Assembly (NCBI RefSeq): GCF_010727125.1
Contig: NZ_AP022564.1
Location: forward strand, 1,550,001 to 1,614,000
Origin: Mycolicibacter terrae
GTDB taxonomy: Bacteria > Actinomycetota > Actinomycetes > Mycobacteriales > Mycobacteriaceae
DNA length: 64,000 bases
Direction of reading: 5' to 3'
Under the pieces are notes generated by a model. The model worked only from the letters and a program-made list of their open reading frames with translations. It did not search any database and was not told where the DNA came from. Shown here in pieces: positions 6,897 through 17,850 of the stretch (the first letter of the stretch is position 1; every line of letters begins with the position of its first letter). Both the position numbers and the translations under genes were made by a program.

Positions 6897-8693
6897 TCAG
6901 AACCAGTCGGGCTGCATCTCCAGGGTGGTGCGATCCAGGCTTTCCAGCAGGTCCAGTTGCGGGCCGGTTTTGGGCAGTTCGTAGCGGAAGAAGTACCGGG
7001 CGGCCTGGCGCTTGCCGTCGTAGAAGTCCCCGGTGCGCCCGGCGACGGCCGAGAGTTGTTCCAGCCACATCCAGGCGATCACCACGTGACCGAAAGCCTC
7101 CAGGTAAACAGCGCTGTTGGCCAACGCGGCATCGATGTCACCGGCGGCGAACATGCCCGCCGTGACCGCGACCAGGCGCTGGACCACCACCTCGAGTTGC
7201 GCTGCGACATCGGCCGTTTCGCCGCCGGCCCGGCGCGCGCCCGTGATGCTGTCCGTCATCGCCCGGTGCACGGCGGCCAGACTCGCTCCGTTGCGCTGCA
7301 CCACCTTGCGTCCCAACAGATCCAGGCTCTGGATGCCATGGGTGCCCTCGTGGATCGGATTGAGCCGGTTGTCCCGGTAATGCTGTTCGACGTCGTACTC
7401 GCGGGTGTAGCCGTAGCCGCCGTGCACCTGGATCGCGAGGTCGTTGGCGGCCAGGCACCACTGCGACGGCCAGCTCTTGGCGATCGGGGTGAGAATGTCC
7501 AGCAGCGCCGTGGCGTGGTCGGCTTCCTCGCCGGATTCTGCGGTGTGCGCGATGTCGACGAGCCGCGCGCAGTACAGCGCCAAGGCGAGGGCCCCCTCGA
7601 CGTAGGACTTCTGCGCCAGCAGCATCCGCTTGACGTCCGCGTGCTCGATGATCGGAACCTGCGGCGTCGTCGGGTCTTTCGCCGAAACCGGTCGGCCCTG
7701 GGGGCGACTGCGAGCGTAGTCCAGCGACTTCAGGTAGCCGGTGTAGCCCAGCGCGATCGCGCCGATCCCCACCCCGAGCCGGGCCTCGTTCATCATGTGG
7801 AACATGTAGCTCAGCCCACGGTGCTCCTCACCGATCAGATAGCCGATCGCGCCCGGCTCGCCGCCGGGCCGGTGGCCACCCTCCCCGAAGTTGAGCACGG
7901 TGTTGGTGATGCCGCGGTAGCCCATCTTGTGGTTGAGCCCGGCCAGCACGACGTCATTGCGTTCACCGGCAGCGCCGTCGGAATCAACCAGATACTTCGG
8001 CACGATGAACAGCGAGATGCCCTTGGTGCCGTTCGGGCCGCCGGGGATCTTGGCCAGCACCAGATGGACGATGTTCTCGGTCAGCTCATGGTCGCCGCCG
8101 GAGATCCACATCTTCGATCCGAACAACCGGAACGTCCCGTCGGCGCGGGGTTCGGCGCGGGTAGTGATGTCGGCCAGCGACGATCCGGCCTGCGTCTCCG
8201 ACAGGCACATCGTCCCGGTGAAGCGGCCGGCGATCATCGGTTTGACGAAGGCGTCGATCTGCTCGGGGCTGCCGAATTTGGCGAGCAGGTTAGCGTTCGC
8301 CATCGTCAGCATTGGGTAACCGGCGGTGCTGACGTTGGCGGCCATCAGCCAGGCGAAGCCGGCCTGAGCCACCGTCGCCGGCAGTTGCGCCCCGCCTACG
8401 GCGTAGTCCATCGCCATGCCGATCAACTCGGCGTCGGCACAGGCGGCCAGCGCCTCCTTGACCTCCGGAATGACGGTGACCGTCACCCCGTCGAAGGTGG
8501 GCTCGTGGGAGTCGCTCTTCTTGTTGTGCGGGGCGAAATATCGGGTCGCCAGCTGCTCGCACAGGTCCAATGTGTCGGCGAACGTCTCACGGGAGTGCTC
8601 GGCGAACCGAGCCCGTCGGGTCAGCTCATCGATGCGCAGCCAGTCGAACAACAGGAAATCCAGGTCTTGCCGCGATAGCAGGGTGGACTTCAT
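6897..8693 (-). CDS. Acyl-CoA dehydrogenase (FadE-type, about 600-residue subclass)
   Basis: This 598-residue flavoprotein belongs to the long ACAD subclass. It shows MCLSETQAGSSLADI and MWISGGDHEL (FAD/acyl-CoA middle domain), the helical C-terminal domain, QVHGGYGYTREYDVEQHYRDNRLNPIHEGT with the likely catalytic Glu in HEGTHGIQ, and an extra C-terminal helical domain. The ATG at 8693 is 24 bp from the mycothione reductase stop, so mtr and this gene may be cotranscribed. It would oxidise an acyl-CoA to the enoyl-CoA with electrons passed to ETF. Chain-length preference is not readable. Confidence 0.92.
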   Translation of the reverse strand: MKSTLLSRQDLDFLLFDWLRIDELTRRARFAEHSRETFADTLDLCEQLATRYFAPHNKKSDSHEPTFDGVTVTVIPEVKEALAACADAELIGMAMDYAVGGAQLPATVAQAGFAWLMAANVSTAGYPMLTMANANLLAKFGSPEQIDAFVKPMIAGRFTGTMCLSETQAGSSLADITTRAEPRADGTFRLFGSKMWISGGDHELTENIVHLVLAKIPGGPNGTKGISLFIVPKYLVDSDGAAGERNDVVLAGLNHKMGYRGITNTVLNFGEGGHRPGGEPGAIGYLIGEEHRGLSYMFHMMNEARLGVGIGAIALGYTGYLKSLDYARSRPQGRPVSAKDPTTPQVPIIEHADVKRMLLAQKSYVEGALALALYCARLVDIAHTAESGEEADHATALLDILTPIAKSWPSQWCLAANDLAIQVHGGYGYTREYDVEQHYRDNRLNPIHEGTHGIQSLDLLGRKVVQRNGASLAAVHRAMTDSITGARRAGGETADVAAQLEVVVQRLVAVTAGMFAAGDIDAALANSAVYLEAFGHVVIAWMWLEQLSAVAGRTGDFYDGKRQAARYFFRYELPKTGPQLDLLESLDRTTLEMQPDWF

Positions 8694-8717
8694 CGGTCTC
8701 CTTTCCGCGCCCCGGCC

Positions 8718-10097
8718 TCACTTCAGGCCCAGCAGCGCGTTCTCCACCACCTCCGGCAGCGCCGGGTGGATCCAGTACTGGCCACGTGCCATCTCTGGTG
8801 CGGTCAACCCGAAGCTCATCGCCTGGATCAGCGGCTGGATGATCGAGGACGCTTGGTGACCCATGATGTGCGCTCCCAGCAGCCGGCCACTGCCGCGTTC
8901 GGCGATCAGCTTCACGAACCCGGTGGTGTCTTCCATGGCCCAGCCGTAGGCAACGTCGCCGTAATCCTGGACCTTCACCGATATATCGAAACCCTGTGCA
9001 ACAGCCTGCGTTTCGCTCAATCCGACTGCGGCGATCTGCGGATCGGTGAACACCGCGAACGGGACGTAGCGGTGATCGGTGGCCCGCATCGATGCGGTGT
9101 CATCCCAGTCGCACAACAGATTGTGCTGCACCACCCGGGCTTCGTGATTGGCGACGTGCTTGAGCTCGTAGGGCGAGGAGACATCACCGAGCGCGAAAAC
9201 GCCGGGCGCACTGGTCCGTTGGTACTTGTCGACCACCACCCGGCCGTTGACGACGTCAACCCCGGCCTGTTCGGCATCGAGCCGATCGCCGTTGGGTACC
9301 CGGCCGGTGGCGACCAGCAGCGCATCGGCACGCACCAGCGACCCGTCGTCGAGCTGCAACTCGACACCCGAGCCGACATTTCGGGCACCGGTCACTTCGC
9401 GCCGCGCCCGCAGATCCCATTTGCGCGCCGCCAATTCGGTGTAGCGCTGAGCCACGGTCTCGTCGCAGTGCCGCATCATGGTCTGGCTCCGGATCACCAC
9501 GGTGACCCGGACACCCAGTGCGGAGAACACGTGGGCGAACTCTGCGGCCACGAACCCGCCGCCGACGATCACCAGGTGCTCGGGCAGCTCGGGGATGCGC
9601 ATCACGTCGTCACTGGTGTAGTAGTGCACACCGCTCTCGGCGATCACCGGCGGAATCCACGTCCGCGCTCCGGCAGCGATCACCACCTTCGTGGCGGTGA
9701 ACTCCTCTCCGGCAGTGGTGCGCAACACGTACTTGCCGTCCGAACCGGTCGGCCCGAACCCGGTGTGCTCGGCGTACACGTCAATGCCGGGCAGGCTGCG
9801 CCGATACTCCTCGCCGCCGGCGGCGATCGGGTCGATGCGGCCGAAGACCCGTGAGACGATGTCGGCCCAGCGAACCCGCTCGATGCGGGCATCGACGCCG
9901 TAGCGGGCCGCCTCGGTCACCGTCTGCGCCACCTCGGCGGCGTAGACGAACATCTTCGTCGGGATGCACCCCACGTTGAGGCAGGTGCCGCCGAAGGTGC
10001 CCTGCTCGCAGATCGCCACCCGCTTGTCGGCGTACCGCTCGTCGAGAATGCTGTTGCCCGAACCGGTTCCGATGATCGCCAGATCGTAGCTTTCCAC
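8718..10097 (-). CDS. mtr: Mycothione reductase
   Basis: This 459-residue pyridine nucleotide-disulfide oxidoreductase has an N-terminal FAD motif IIGTGSGNS, redox-active Cys39 and Cys44 in [13 protein letters not shown], an NADPH Rossmann motif [15 protein letters not shown], and the C-terminal dimer-interface active-site His-Glu in HPALPEVVE. It reduces mycothiol disulfide with NADPH, maintaining the actinobacterial low-molecular-weight thiol. Divergent from mqo across about 70 bp. Confidence 0.95.
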   Translation of the reverse strand: MESYDLAIIGTGSGNSILDERYADKRVAICEQGTFGGTCLNVGCIPTKMFVYAAEVAQTVTEAARYGVDARIERVRWADIVSRVFGRIDPIAAGGEEYRRSLPGIDVYAEHTGFGPTGSDGKYVLRTTAGEEFTATKVVIAAGARTWIPPVIAESGVHYYTSDDVMRIPELPEHLVIVGGGFVAAEFAHVFSALGVRVTVVIRSQTMMRHCDETVAQRYTELAARKWDLRARREVTGARNVGSGVELQLDDGSLVRADALLVATGRVPNGDRLDAEQAGVDVVNGRVVVDKYQRTSAPGVFALGDVSSPYELKHVANHEARVVQHNLLCDWDDTASMRATDHRYVPFAVFTDPQIAAVGLSETQAVAQGFDISVKVQDYGDVAYGWAMEDTTGFVKLIAERGSGRLLGAHIMGHQASSIIQPLIQAMSFGLTAPEMARGQYWIHPALPEVVENALLGLK

Positions 10098-10170
10098 AGG
10101 TGTTTCCCATCCGCCGCGCAGACCGTCGTCCCGGTCAGCTTAAGGCGTGCTCGGGATTAGCCTGAGACCT

Positions 10171-11652
10171 GTGCCCGCCCCCGCCACGACCGACGTCGCA
10201 CTGATCGGCGCGGGCATCATGAGTGCCACCCTGGGGGCGATACTGCGCCGGCTGGAGCCGGACACCTCGATCACCGTCGTCGAGCGATTGGACGCCGCCG
10301 CTGCCGAAAGCAGCGACCCGTGGAACAACGCCGGCACCGGCCACGCCGGCCTGTGCGAACTGTTCTACACGCCGCAGCTGCCCGACGGCTCGATCGAGAT
10401 CGCCAAGGCAGTGCGCGTCAACGAGCAGTTCCAGGTGACCCGCCAGTTCTGGGCCTACGCGGTGCAGAACGGCATGCTGGAGCAGCCCCCCGACTTCGTG
10501 CAGCCCATCCCGCACGTCAGCTTCGTGCGCGGCGCCGACGGCGTCGACTACCTGCGTCGCCGCCATCGTGCCCTGGCCCCCAACCCACTGTTCGCCGGAG
10601 CCGAGTTCATCACCGACTTCGACGAGTTCGCCACGCGCCTGCCGTTGATGGCGGCCGGTCGAGACGCGGATGTCCCGCTGGCGCTTGACTGGGCGCCTCA
10701 CGGCACCGACGTCGACTTCGGGGCGCTGGCCAAGCAGCTGATCGGTTACGGAGTGCGCCACGGCACGGCGGTGCTGTTCGGCCACGAGCTGCGCAGCATC
10801 GGCCGGGAGTCCGACGGCAGCTGGACGCTGGGGCTGGGCGACCGCCGCACCGGCGAAAGCCGAAGGCTCAACGCCAAATTCGTCTTCGTCGGAGCCGGAG
10901 GAGCCACGCTGGGACTGCTGCGCAAGGCCGGCGTCGCCGAAGTTCGAGGCCTCGGTGGATTCCCCATCGGCGGCCGGTTCCTGCGCTGCGGGAGCCCCGG
11001 TATCACCGGCGCCCACCGCGCCAAGGTGTACGGCGCCCCAGCCCCCGGCGCGCCGTCGACGACCGCGCCGCACCTGGACACCAGGGTGGTCAACGGTGCG
11101 TCGTGGCTGCTGTTCGGGCCGTTCGCGGGCTGGTCGCCGAAATTCCTCAAGCACGGCCGAGCCACGGATCTGCCGCGGTCGATCCGCTTCGACAACGCGA
11201 CCTCGCTGCTGGGCGCCGGGATCCGTGAGCGGGCACTGGTCGGTTTCCTGATCGGCCAACTGCGCCAGACCCACTCCGCGCGCATCGACGCGCTGCGGGA
11301 ATTCGCCCCCGATGCGCTCGACCGGGATTGGTCGCCGATACGGGCCGGTCAGCGGGTGCAGCCGATCCGGGGTGGGCGACTGGAGTTCGACACCACGATC
11401 GTCAGCTCCGCCGACGGCAGCATCGCTGGGCTGCTCGGCGCCTCCCCGGGTGCGTCGACCGCGGTGCCGGCCATGCTCGAGGTGCTGGCGCGCTGCTTCG
11501 CCGGCCGGTTCGCCGGCTGGCTGCCCAGACTCGAGGAGATGGTGCCGTCGCTGGGTACCCGGCTCTCCGACGAGCCCGCCCTGTTCGAGCAGGTGTGGGA
11601 GTGGGGGACCCGACAGCTGCAGCTGCACCCGGCAGCCGGTGACCCGCTCTAG
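10171..11652 (+). CDS. mqo: Malate:quinone oxidoreductase
   Basis: From the GTG at 10171 the product is 493 residues, the usual mycobacterial length. It has the FAD-binding motif [14 protein letters not shown], the family block [20 protein letters not shown], and C-terminal [15 protein letters not shown]. An in-frame upstream ATG at 10147 would add eight residues that look unrelated to the family, so GTG is preferred. It oxidises malate to oxaloacetate at the membrane and passes electrons to quinone, a TCA-cycle and respiratory link. Confidence 0.94.
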   Translation: MPAPATTDVALIGAGIMSATLGAILRRLEPDTSITVVERLDAAAAESSDPWNNAGTGHAGLCELFYTPQLPDGSIEIAKAVRVNEQFQVTRQFWAYAVQNGMLEQPPDFVQPIPHVSFVRGADGVDYLRRRHRALAPNPLFAGAEFITDFDEFATRLPLMAAGRDADVPLALDWAPHGTDVDFGALAKQLIGYGVRHGTAVLFGHELRSIGRESDGSWTLGLGDRRTGESRRLNAKFVFVGAGGATLGLLRKAGVAEVRGLGGFPIGGRFLRCGSPGITGAHRAKVYGAPAPGAPSTTAPHLDTRVVNGASWLLFGPFAGWSPKFLKHGRATDLPRSIRFDNATSLLGAGIRERALVGFLIGQLRQTHSARIDALREFAPDALDRDWSPIRAGQRVQPIRGGRLEFDTTIVSSADGSIAGLLGASPGASTAVPAMLEVLARCFAGRFAGWLPRLEEMVPSLGTRLSDEPALFEQVWEWGTRQLQLHPAAGDPL

Positions 11653-11661
11653 AGTGACCGG

Positions 11662-12879
11662 GTGACCGAGAACCCATACCTGGCCGGGCTGCGGCTGGCC
11701 GGCCGCAAGGTTGTCGTGGTGGGCGCGGGCAGTGTCGCACAGCGGCGGCTGCCGCTGCTGGTGGACAGCGGCGCTCAGGTGACGGTGATCGCTCCCAGCG
11801 CGACCCCGTCGGTCGAGGCGCTGGGGGAGCGCAAGCCCGGCATCACGCTGGTCTCGCGCGCCTATCGCGACGGCGACCTGGCCGACGCCTGGTATGCGAT
11901 CGCGGCCACCGATGACCCGGACACGAACGCCGCCGTGGTCGCCGAGGCCGACCGACGCCAGATCTTCTGCGTGCGCGCCGACCTCGCCGTTGAGGGATCC
12001 GCGGTCACCCCCGCCACCTTCGGCTACGCCGGCCTGTCGGTAGGAGTCCTGGCCGGCGGTGAGCACAGCCGGTCGGCAGCGATCCGGTCGGCGATCCGGG
12101 AAGCGTTGCAGGACGGCACGATCACCGTGGAAGCAGAGGTGACCTCCGATGTGGTGCACGGCGGCGTGGCGCTGGTCGGCGGCGGGCCCGGCGATCCGGA
12201 ATTGATCACCGTGCGCGGCCGCCGCATGCTCTCGCACGCCGACGTCGTGGTGGCCGACCGGCTCGCACCGGCGGAACTGCTCGCCGAACTGCCGCCGCAC
12301 GTCGAGGTCATCGACGCCGCCAAGATCCCCTACGGGCGGGCGATGGCCCAGGACGCCATCAACGCACTGATGATCGAACGCGCCACCGCCGGCAAGTTCG
12401 TGGTGCGACTCAAGGGCGGCGACCCGTTCGTGTTCGCCCGCGGATACGAAGAGGTGCTGGCCTGCGCCGAGGCCGGGATCCCGGTGACAGTTGTGCCTGG
12501 TGTGACGAGTGCCATAGCGGTGCCGGCCCAGGCCGGGGTGCCGGTCACCCACCGCGCCGTGAACCACGAATTCGTGGTGGTCAGCGGGCATGTCGCCCCG
12601 GATGACCCCGAATCGTTAGTCAATTGGGATGCGCTGGCCGCGATGCGCGGAACCATCGTGCTGCTGATGGCCATCGAACGCATCGAACAATTCAGCGCCG
12701 TGCTGCAAAAGGGCGGCCGACCAGCCGATACGCCGGTGCTGGTGGTTCAACACGGCACCACGCCCGCCCAGCACACGCTACGAGCGACGCTGGCCGACGC
12801 GCCCGAGAAGATCCGCGCCGAGGGCATCCGACCTCCTGCGATCGTCGTTATCGGTGCGGTCGCGGGCTTCGGGGTTTAA
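11662..12879 (+). CDS. cysG: Siroheme synthase CysG (precorrin-2 dehydrogenase/ferrochelatase fused to uroporphyrinogen-III C-methyltransferase)
   Basis: This 405-residue two-domain enzyme has an N-terminal Rossmann domain (KVVVVGAGSVAQRR) for precorrin-2 oxidation and ferrochelation. It is followed by the SUMT methyltransferase with signatures VALVGGGPGDPELITVRG and RLKGGDPFVFARGYEE. The GTG at 11662 is preferred, 9 bp after mqo, suggesting cotranscription. It makes siroheme from uroporphyrinogen III for sulfite and nitrite reductases. Confidence 0.95.
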   Translation: MTENPYLAGLRLAGRKVVVVGAGSVAQRRLPLLVDSGAQVTVIAPSATPSVEALGERKPGITLVSRAYRDGDLADAWYAIAATDDPDTNAAVVAEADRRQIFCVRADLAVEGSAVTPATFGYAGLSVGVLAGGEHSRSAAIRSAIREALQDGTITVEAEVTSDVVHGGVALVGGGPGDPELITVRGRRMLSHADVVVADRLAPAELLAELPPHVEVIDAAKIPYGRAMAQDAINALMIERATAGKFVVRLKGGDPFVFARGYEEVLACAEAGIPVTVVPGVTSAIAVPAQAGVPVTHRAVNHEFVVVSGHVAPDDPESLVNWDALAAMRGTIVLLMAIERIEQFSAVLQKGGRPADTPVLVVQHGTTPAQHTLRATLADAPEKIRAEGIRPPAIVVIGAVAGFGV

Positions 12880-12883
12880 ACAG

Positions 12884-12912
12884 CTCTTAATATTACTGTA
12901 GGGTAGCCGGTT
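12884..12912 (+). promoter_or_regulatory. AT-rich efpA promoter region
   Basis: The short gap after cysG contains a TTAATATTA tract and a TAGGGT hexamer at 12899-12904, eight bases before the efpA ATG. That could act as a -10 giving a very short or absent leader. Prediction only. Confidence 0.35.
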
Positions 12913-14493
12913 ATGACTGCTCTTGATGATGCAGGACGGGCGACCACGCAGTGGCCGACCGATACCGCCGGGGCGGCATCTCCGGGGCGTCCGGGATCTG
13001 ACATCGTGAGCCGGACCAGCAAGTATGTATCGTCGTGGCTGCCGTCTCGCCGCTTCATCTATGCCGTGATCGCCATCGGTGGCATGCAACTGCTGGCCAC
13101 GATGGACAGCACCGTGGCAATCGTCGCGCTTCCTAAGATCCAAAACGATTTGGGCCTGTCCGACGCCGGCCGCGGCTGGGTGATCAGCGCCTACGTGCTG
13201 ACCTTCGGCGGCTTGATGCTGCTCGGCGGTCGGCTCGGCGACACCATCGGCCGTAAGCGCACCTTCATCAGTGGGGTCGCGCTGTTCACCATCGCCTCCG
13301 TGCTGTGTGCGGCGGCCTGGGACGCCCCCACCTTGGTGATCGCGCGGCTGCTGCAGGGCGTCGGTTCGGCCATCGCCTCACCGACCGCGCTGGCGTTGAT
13401 CGCCACCACCTTCCCCAAGGGGCCGGCCCGTAACGCGGCCACCGCGGTGTTCGGGGCGATGACCGCCGTTGGTTCGGTGATGGGCCTGGTGGCCGGCGGC
13501 GCACTGACCGAGCTGTCGTGGCGGCTGGCGTTCGGCATCAATGTGCCGATCGGCCTGCTGATGATCTACCTGGCCCGCACCGCACTGACCGAGACGCACC
13601 GGGAGCGGATGAAGCTGGACGCCGCCGGAGCATTGCTGGCGACCCTGGGCTGCACCGCCGCGGTGTTCGCGTTCACGATCGGCCCGGAGAAGGGCTGGAT
13701 CTCGGTGATCACCATCGGCTCGGGCGTGGTCGCGGTCTTGGCACTGCTGGCGTTCGCCCTGGTGGAGCGCACCGCCGAGAACCCGGTGGTGCCGTTCAGC
13801 CTGTTCCGCGACCGTAACCGGCTCGCCACCTTCGCGGCCATCTTCCTGGCGGGCGGGGTGCTCTTCACCGTGACCGTGACCATCGGCCTCTACGTGCAGG
13901 ATCTGATGGGCTATTCGGCATTGCGCGCCGGGGTGGGCTTCATTCCGTTCGTGATCGGGCTCGGCGTCGGACTGGGCGTCTCCTCCCAGCTGGTGCGCCG
14001 GTTCCCGCCCCGGGTGCTGGTGATCGCCGGCGGGGTCGTGGTGCTGGCCGCGATGGTCTACGGCTCGACCGTCGACCGGGATCTCCCGTACTTCCCGAAC
14101 TTCGTGACGCTCATCGTGCTCGGCGGGCTGGGGATGGGCGTGATCGTGGTGCCGTTGACCCTGTCGGCGATCGCCGGTGTCGGTTTCGACCAGATCGGCC
14201 CGACGTCGGCGATCGCACTCATGCTGCAGAACCTCGGTGGCCCGATCGTACTGGCCGTCATCCAGGCCGTCATCACCTCGCGCACGCTGTACCTCGGTGG
14301 CACCAATATGCCGGTCAAAACGATGGACGCCACCCAGATCGCCGCGCTGGACGCCGGCTACACCTACGGGCTGCTGTGGGTGGCCGCGGTCGCGGTGCTG
14401 GTCGGCGCGATCTCGCTGCTGATCGGATACACCGCCAAGCAGGTCGCGCACGCCCAGGAGGCCCAGGACGCCTTCGGCGCGGGCAATCTGTAA
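12913..14493 (+). CDS. efpA: MFS multidrug efflux transporter EfpA (DHA2, 14-TM type)
   Basis: The product is 526 residues with a 50-residue hydrophilic N-terminus and then DHA2-family transmembrane segments. Motifs include MQLLATMDSTVAIVALP, motif A in LGGRLGDTIGRKRTFISG, and motif C-like GSVMGLVAGGAL. Length and sequence match mycobacterial EfpA (Rv2846c), a proton-coupled efflux pump associated with drug tolerance. A close paralogue follows directly. Confidence 0.93.
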   Translation: MTALDDAGRATTQWPTDTAGAASPGRPGSDIVSRTSKYVSSWLPSRRFIYAVIAIGGMQLLATMDSTVAIVALPKIQNDLGLSDAGRGWVISAYVLTFGGLMLLGGRLGDTIGRKRTFISGVALFTIASVLCAAAWDAPTLVIARLLQGVGSAIASPTALALIATTFPKGPARNAATAVFGAMTAVGSVMGLVAGGALTELSWRLAFGINVPIGLLMIYLARTALTETHRERMKLDAAGALLATLGCTAAVFAFTIGPEKGWISVITIGSGVVAVLALLAFALVERTAENPVVPFSLFRDRNRLATFAAIFLAGGVLFTVTVTIGLYVQDLMGYSALRAGVGFIPFVIGLGVGLGVSSQLVRRFPPRVLVIAGGVVVLAAMVYGSTVDRDLPYFPNFVTLIVLGGLGMGVIVVPLTLSAIAGVGFDQIGPTSAIALMLQNLGGPIVLAVIQAVITSRTLYLGGTNMPVKTMDATQIAALDAGYTYGLLWVAAVAVLVGAISLLIGYTAKQVAHAQEAQDAFGAGNL

Positions 14494-14544
14494 CTTCGCC
14501 GGACGCCGCGCTGAGGGGTCGCCCCGTCGTTAAGCTGGCGTCTT

Positions 14545-16038
14545 ATGGCCGCGCCGGGTGGGTCCCCATCGGCCGGTCGCCCGTTGTCCTCCAGCGTGCT
14601 CGGTGTCGCCATCGTGGCGATCACCGGCATGCAGCTGATGTCGACGTTGGACGGCACGATCGTCGTGGTGGCCCTGCCGCGGATGCAGGCCGACCTGGAC
14701 CTATCCGATGTCGCCAAGAGCTGGGTCATCACCGCATACGTACTGACCTTCGGCGGCCTGCTGCTACTGGGCGGCCGGGTCGGAGATGCCATCGGCCGGA
14801 AACGGGCATTCATCTCCGGCGTCGGGGTGTTCACCATCGCCTCGCTGGTGTGCGGGGTGGCCACCGACTCGGCGACCCTGATCGTGGCCCGCGCCGTGCA
14901 GGGCACCGGGGCGGCGGTGGCCGCACCGACCGGGCTGGCGCTGATCGCCACCACCTACGCCGTCGGCCAAGCCCGTAACCGGGCGATAGCGGTGTCGGCG
15001 GCCATGCAGGGCATGGGCTCGGTGCTGGGCCTGGTGCTCGGCGGTGCGCTGACCGTCATCTCCTGGCGGCTGGCGTTTTTGATCAACATCCCGATCGGCG
15101 TCGTCATCATCGCGATCGCGGTGACCCGGCTGACGGAAACCCACACCGAACGCCTCCGACTCGACCTGCCCGGGGCGCTGCTGGCCACCGCCGGTTGCAC
15201 CGCGGCGGTCCTGGTGTTCACCCAGGGCCCGCCGTACGGCTGGACCAGCCCGTGGGTGATCGGCGCAGGGGTGGCCGCGACGGTGTTCCTGCTGGCGTTT
15301 CTGCTCGTCGAGCGCGGCGCGGCCAACCCGCTGGTGCCGCAGGCGGCGTTCGACAACCCCAGCCGGGTCGCCACTTTCGTGGCGTACTTCATGGCCGGTG
15401 GGGTGATGCTCACCGTCAGCGTGATGATCGGTCTGCTGGTGCAGGACGTGCTGGGCTACTCGGCGTTGCGCGCCGGGGTCTGCTTCATTCCGTTCGCGCT
15501 GGCGATGGGTGCGGGCAACGTGCTGACCACCTGGGTGTCCGCGCTGGTCGCGCCGCGCTGGTTGATCATCGGCGCCGGCAGTCTGGTGTGGGCCGCCATG
15601 CTGTTCGGGTCCACCCTGGACCGCGACGTGCCGTATCTTCCCGACCTGGTGATGCTGTTCATCGTGGGCGGTTTCGGCATCGGAGTGATCTCGGTGGTGC
15701 TGCCCCTGTGCGCACTGGCAGATGTCGGCCCGCGTGAGATCGGGCCGGTCTCGGCGATCACGTTGATGGTGTACAACCTGGGCGGACCGGTGGTGTTGGT
15801 GATCATCCAGGCCGTGCAGACCTCCCGGACGCTGTATCTGGGCGGCACCACCGGGCCGGTCAAGAACATGACACCGTCGCAACTGGACGCGCTCGGGCAC
15901 GGCTATACCTATTCGCTGCTGTGGGTGGCCGCGATTGCGGTGCTGGTGGGTTTGGCCGCGCTGTTCATCCGGTTCTCCGCCGCCCAGATCGCCCGCGCCC
16001 AGCACACCCTGGAGGCCGTCGAGGCCGGGGAGTTGTAG
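14545..16038 (+). CDS. Second EfpA-like MFS transporter (tandem paralogue)
   Basis: This 497-residue transporter aligns with EfpA over its whole membrane region (MQLMSTLDGTIVVVALP; TAYVLTFGGLLLLGGRVGDAIGRKRAFISG; LYLGGTTGPVKNM versus LYLGGTNMPVKTM). It lacks the long EfpA N-terminal extension. It starts 51 bp after efpA on the same strand, which suggests tandem duplication with later divergence. M. tuberculosis has a single efpA at this position. Substrate unknown. Confidence 0.9.
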   Translation: MAAPGGSPSAGRPLSSSVLGVAIVAITGMQLMSTLDGTIVVVALPRMQADLDLSDVAKSWVITAYVLTFGGLLLLGGRVGDAIGRKRAFISGVGVFTIASLVCGVATDSATLIVARAVQGTGAAVAAPTGLALIATTYAVGQARNRAIAVSAAMQGMGSVLGLVLGGALTVISWRLAFLINIPIGVVIIAIAVTRLTETHTERLRLDLPGALLATAGCTAAVLVFTQGPPYGWTSPWVIGAGVAATVFLLAFLLVERGAANPLVPQAAFDNPSRVATFVAYFMAGGVMLTVSVMIGLLVQDVLGYSALRAGVCFIPFALAMGAGNVLTTWVSALVAPRWLIIGAGSLVWAAMLFGSTLDRDVPYLPDLVMLFIVGGFGIGVISVVLPLCALADVGPREIGPVSAITLMVYNLGGPVVLVIIQAVQTSRTLYLGGTTGPVKNMTPSQLDALGHGYTYSLLWVAAIAVLVGLAALFIRFSAAQIARAQHTLEAVEAGEL

Positions 16039-16098
16039 CACCGGGCTCCACGAGTGCGAGTCCGCGGCTGCTCGCGGCTGAAGATAAGCTCTCCCGCT

Positions 16099-17850
16099 GT
16101 GATCACCCGGATGTCCCAGCTGTTCCTGCGCACGTTGCGCGACGACCCCGCCGATGCCGAAGTGCCCAGCCACAAGCTGCTGATCCGGGCAGGCTACATC
16201 CGGCCGATCGCGCCCGGACTGTACAGCTGGCTGCCGCTGGGTCTGCGGGTGTTGCGCAACATCGAACGGGTGGTGCGCGAGGAGATGAGCGCCATCGGCG
16301 GCCAGGAGATCCTGTTGCCCGCACTGTTGCCGCGCGCCCCGTATGAGGCCACCAATCGCTGGACCGAGTACGGCGACACCATGTTCCGGCTGCAGGACCG
16401 CCGTCGCAACGACTACCTACTGGGGCCCACCCACGAGGAGCTGTTCACCCTGACGGTCAAGGGGGAGTACGGCTCCTACAAGGATTTCCCGGTGCTGCTC
16501 TACCAGATCCAGACCAAGTACCGCGACGAGGCGCGGCCGCGGGCCGGCATCCTGCGCGGCCGTGAATTCGTGATGAAGGACTCCTACTCCTTCGACGTCG
16601 ACGACGCCGGGCTGGCCGTCGCCTACAACGCGCACCGCGAGGCCTACCAACGGATCTTCGACCGGCTGGGAGTGCGCTATGTGATCGTTTCCGCCGTGTC
16701 CGGCGCGATGGGCGGGTCGGCCTCCGAGGAGTTCCTGGCCGAAAGCGAGGTCGGTGAGGACACCTTCGTGCGCTGCCCGCAATCCGGCTACGCCGCCAAC
16801 GTCGAGGCGGTGACCACCGCCCGCCCGCCGGCGCGGCCGATCGAGGGCCTGCCGGAGGCACAGATCTACGACACCGGCGACACCCCGACCATCACCACCC
16901 TGGTGGACTGGGCCAACGGTGCAGCCCTGGGCCGCACCGTCACCGCCGCCGACACCCTCAAGAACGTCATGCTCAAGGTGCGTTTGCCTGGGGGAGACTG
17001 GCACTTGTTGGGTATCGGGCTGCCCGGGGACCGGGAGGTCGACGAGAAACGGCTGGGCGCGGCGCTGGAGCCCGCCGAGTACGCATTCCTGTCCGACGAC
17101 GATTTCGCCAAGCACCCGTTCCTGGTCAAGGGCTACATCGGCCCGAAAGCACTGCAGGACAACGAAGTCCGCTACCTGGTCGACCCCCGCGTGGTGGACG
17201 GCACCAGTTGGATCACCGGTGCCGACCAACCCGGCAAACACGTCGTTGGGCTGGTGGCCGGACGCGATTTCACTCCCGACGGCACCATCGAGGCAGCCGA
17301 GGTCCGCGACGGTGACCCGTCCCCGGACGGGGCGGGCGCACTGGTCAGCGCACGCGGCATCGAGATCGCGCACATCTTCCAGCTCGGCCGCAAATACACC
17401 GATGCGTTCAGCGCCGACGTCCTGGGTGAGGACGGCCGTCCGGTGCGGCTCACCATGGGCTCCTACGGTGTGGGGGTGTCGCGGCTGGTCGCCGTCATCG
17501 CCGAACAGCAGCACGACGAGCTGGGTCTGCGCTGGCCGGCGCAGGTCGCCCCGTTCGATGTGCACCTGGTGATTGCCAACAAGGACGATGCCGCCCGCGC
17601 CGGTGCCACGGAACTGGCCGCCGACCTCGACCGGCTCGGGATGGAGGTGCTGTTGGACGACCGGCAGGCCTCACCGGGGGTGAAGTTCAAGGACGCCGAA
17701 CTGCTCGGCGTGCCATGGATCGTCGTGCTGGGACGCGGCTGGGCCGACGGGATCGTCGAACTGCGGGACCGCTTCTCCGGGCAGACCCGCGAACTGGCGA
17801 TCGGCGCCGAACTGGCCGGGCAGATCCTCGCCGCGGTCCGCGACGCCTAA
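16099..17850 (+). CDS. proS: Prolyl-tRNA synthetase
   Basis: This 583-residue class II aminoacyl-tRNA synthetase shows motif 1 and 2 blocks ([39 protein letters not shown]), an INS editing domain in the middle, motif 3 near [12 protein letters not shown], and a C-terminal anticodon-binding domain. The GTG at 16099 gives the conserved start [21 protein letters not shown]. The frame is open 15 codons further upstream, but that segment is not family-like. It charges tRNA-Pro. Confidence 0.96.
   Translation: MITRMSQLFLRTLRDDPADAEVPSHKLLIRAGYIRPIAPGLYSWLPLGLRVLRNIERVVREEMSAIGGQEILLPALLPRAPYEATNRWTEYGDTMFRLQDRRRNDYLLGPTHEELFTLTVKGEYGSYKDFPVLLYQIQTKYRDEARPRAGILRGREFVMKDSYSFDVDDAGLAVAYNAHREAYQRIFDRLGVRYVIVSAVSGAMGGSASEEFLAESEVGEDTFVRCPQSGYAANVEAVTTARPPARPIEGLPEAQIYDTGDTPTITTLVDWANGAALGRTVTAADTLKNVMLKVRLPGGDWHLLGIGLPGDREVDEKRLGAALEPAEYAFLSDDDFAKHPFLVKGYIGPKALQDNEVRYLVDPRVVDGTSWITGADQPGKHVVGLVAGRDFTPDGTIEAAEVRDGDPSPDGAGALVSARGIEIAHIFQLGRKYTDAFSADVLGEDGRPVRLTMGSYGVGVSRLVAVIAEQQHDELGLRWPAQVAPFDVHLVIANKDDAARAGATELAADLDRLGMEVLLDDRQASPGVKFKDAELLGVPWIVVLGRGWADGIVELRDRFSGQTRELAIGAELAGQILAAVRDA

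Noticed and set aside
6693..8678. Long plus-strand open frame opposite the acyl-CoA dehydrogenase
   Set aside because: Its sequence is a reverse image of a clear ACAD gene and begins inside the IS481-family right end.
10135..12591. Very long open frame on the minus strand opposite mqo and cysG
   Set aside because: It is antisense to two well-supported enzymes, is rich in His, Arg, Gly and Gln without domains, and arises from high-GC third-position bias.
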